Shown here in pieces: positions 63,781-64,000 of a stretch of 64,000 nucleotides of DNA. The stretch lies in NCBI GenBank assembly GCA_005116835.1, contig SWDM01000014.1, forward strand, positions 62,001-126,000. The letters are read 5' to 3'. Below the pieces are notes generated by a model. That model saw only the letters and a list, made by a program, of their open reading frames with translations. It did no database searches and had not been told where the DNA came from. The stretch is from Nitrospira sp. Lineage in GTDB: Bacteria; Nitrospirota; Nitrospiria; Nitrospirales; Nitrospiraceae. The translations under genes and the position numbers were made by a program. Positions within the stretch are counted from its first letter, which is position 1. Every line of letters starts with the position of its first letter.

Positions 63781-63791
63781 CGCATCACGCT

Positions 63792-64000
63792 TCACGGTAC
63801 CTTGGCTTCTGCATGGGCCGGAGCCGCCAACCTTGCCGTCCTCATGTCCAGATAGGCCAGGAGATCTCCCACGTCTGTTTCCGATAATCCGAGATTGGGC
63901 ATCAAGACGCCGGGAAACTTGGCGGAGAGCGCGACCGCGATCGGATCCTTTTTCGCCCGCATGAGATTCGGCGCTTGAAGAAACTGCGAGAGCCAGGCTC
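63792..64000 (-). CDS. c-type cytochrome, C-terminal fragment
   Basis: Only the last 68 or so residues are in the window; the start and the haem-binding CxxCH motif lie beyond the right edge. The visible part has the terminal half of a class I cytochrome c fold, with the axial methionine in VLMPNLGLSETDVGDLLAYL, and a short A-rich tail. It is transcribed in the same direction as, and upstream of, the multicopper oxidase and SCO genes, so it may be an electron partner of that enzyme. Confidence 0.8.
   Translation of the reverse strand, partial: AWLSQFLQAPNLMRAKKDPIAVALSAKFPGVLMPNLGLSETDVGDLLAYLDMRTARLAAPAHAEAKVP

Larger units (their letters stand above)
63473..63791. other. Intergenic region between multicopper oxidase and cytochrome c genes
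   Basis: A 319-nt gap that holds two word-repeat elements (63625-63682 and 63708-63780). The first 130 nt next to the oxidase start may hold its promoter; I see no clear -35/-10 pair. Confidence 0.5.

Noticed and set aside
1-64000. Transposase, integrase or prophage genes
   Set aside because: No such domain was seen in any frame.

Overview
The window reads as chromosomal DNA of a Nitrospira-like bacterium (phylum Nitrospirota). This is inferred from the gene set and not from a marker gene: a protein built of repeated PCP_red domains, an arginine operon followed by a DapA/DapB/DapL/LysA lysine route, a Tat-exported multicopper oxidase next to an SCO protein and a c-type cytochrome, a T2SS/T4P-like operon, and a repeat element that I recall as common in Nitrospira genomes. 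Envelope genes (secretin, Pal, lipoproteins, outer-membrane barrel, lytic transglycosylase) show a diderm cell. No transposase, phage gene or CRISPR array was seen.

Layout. 1-4.3 kb: end of rpsA, then sppA, an HU/IHF gene and a four-repeat PCP_red protein, closed by a palindromic repeat. 4.3-8.4 kb: a propeller lipoprotein, a mini zinc ribbon coupled to a D,D-carboxypeptidase, and small hypotheticals. 8.6-12.4 kb (minus strand): glutamate dehydrogenase, lipB and an RpoD-like sigma factor. 13-16.1 kb: tRNA methyltransferase, SDR, aroE and aroK, each coupled to or close behind the last. 16.2-19 kb: tRNA-Arg, a 46-aa membrane protein, pal, a second copy of the palindromic repeat, a PilZ protein and msrA. 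19.2-25.7 kb: ttcA, a low-molecular-weight phosphatase, a metallopeptidase/ATP-grasp pair, a barrel protein and gpmA. 25.8-36 kb: argD-argF-argG-argH, an LptM-like lipoprotein, a radical SAM protein, lysA, dapA and dapB. 36-50.6 kb: small metal-binding proteins, a transaldolase-like enzyme, a family 5 UDG, a lytic transglycosylase, glycerate kinase, a large phosphohistidine dikinase, rmuC, a MazG-like enzyme, a zinc-ribbon PilZ protein, panC, folK, dapL and a glutamine amidotransferase. 50.6-60.5 kb (minus strand): an eleven-gene, tightly overlapping secretion/pilus operon. 60.7-64 kb (minus strand): SCO, multicopper oxidase and the end of a cytochrome c.

Working together: argDFGH make arginine from acetylornithine; dapA, dapB, dapL and lysA cover most of lysine synthesis by the diaminopimelate aminotransferase route (dapF is not in the window); aroE/aroK, panC and folK add shikimate, pantothenate and folate steps. 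The pili-like operon holds the ATPase, platform, assembly proteins, secretin and four pseudopilins of one machine, but no prepilin peptidase.

The least explained signals are (a) short inverted 'word' repeats placed at gene ends between 38 and 64 kb, some of which seem to supply the C-terminal codons of the neighbouring gene; (b) a TIR-bounded palindromic element present twice; (c) the metallopeptidase/ATP-grasp pair; (d) a family of mini zinc ribbons, two of which are clearly related; and (e) a radical SAM protein with a STAS-like C-terminus.
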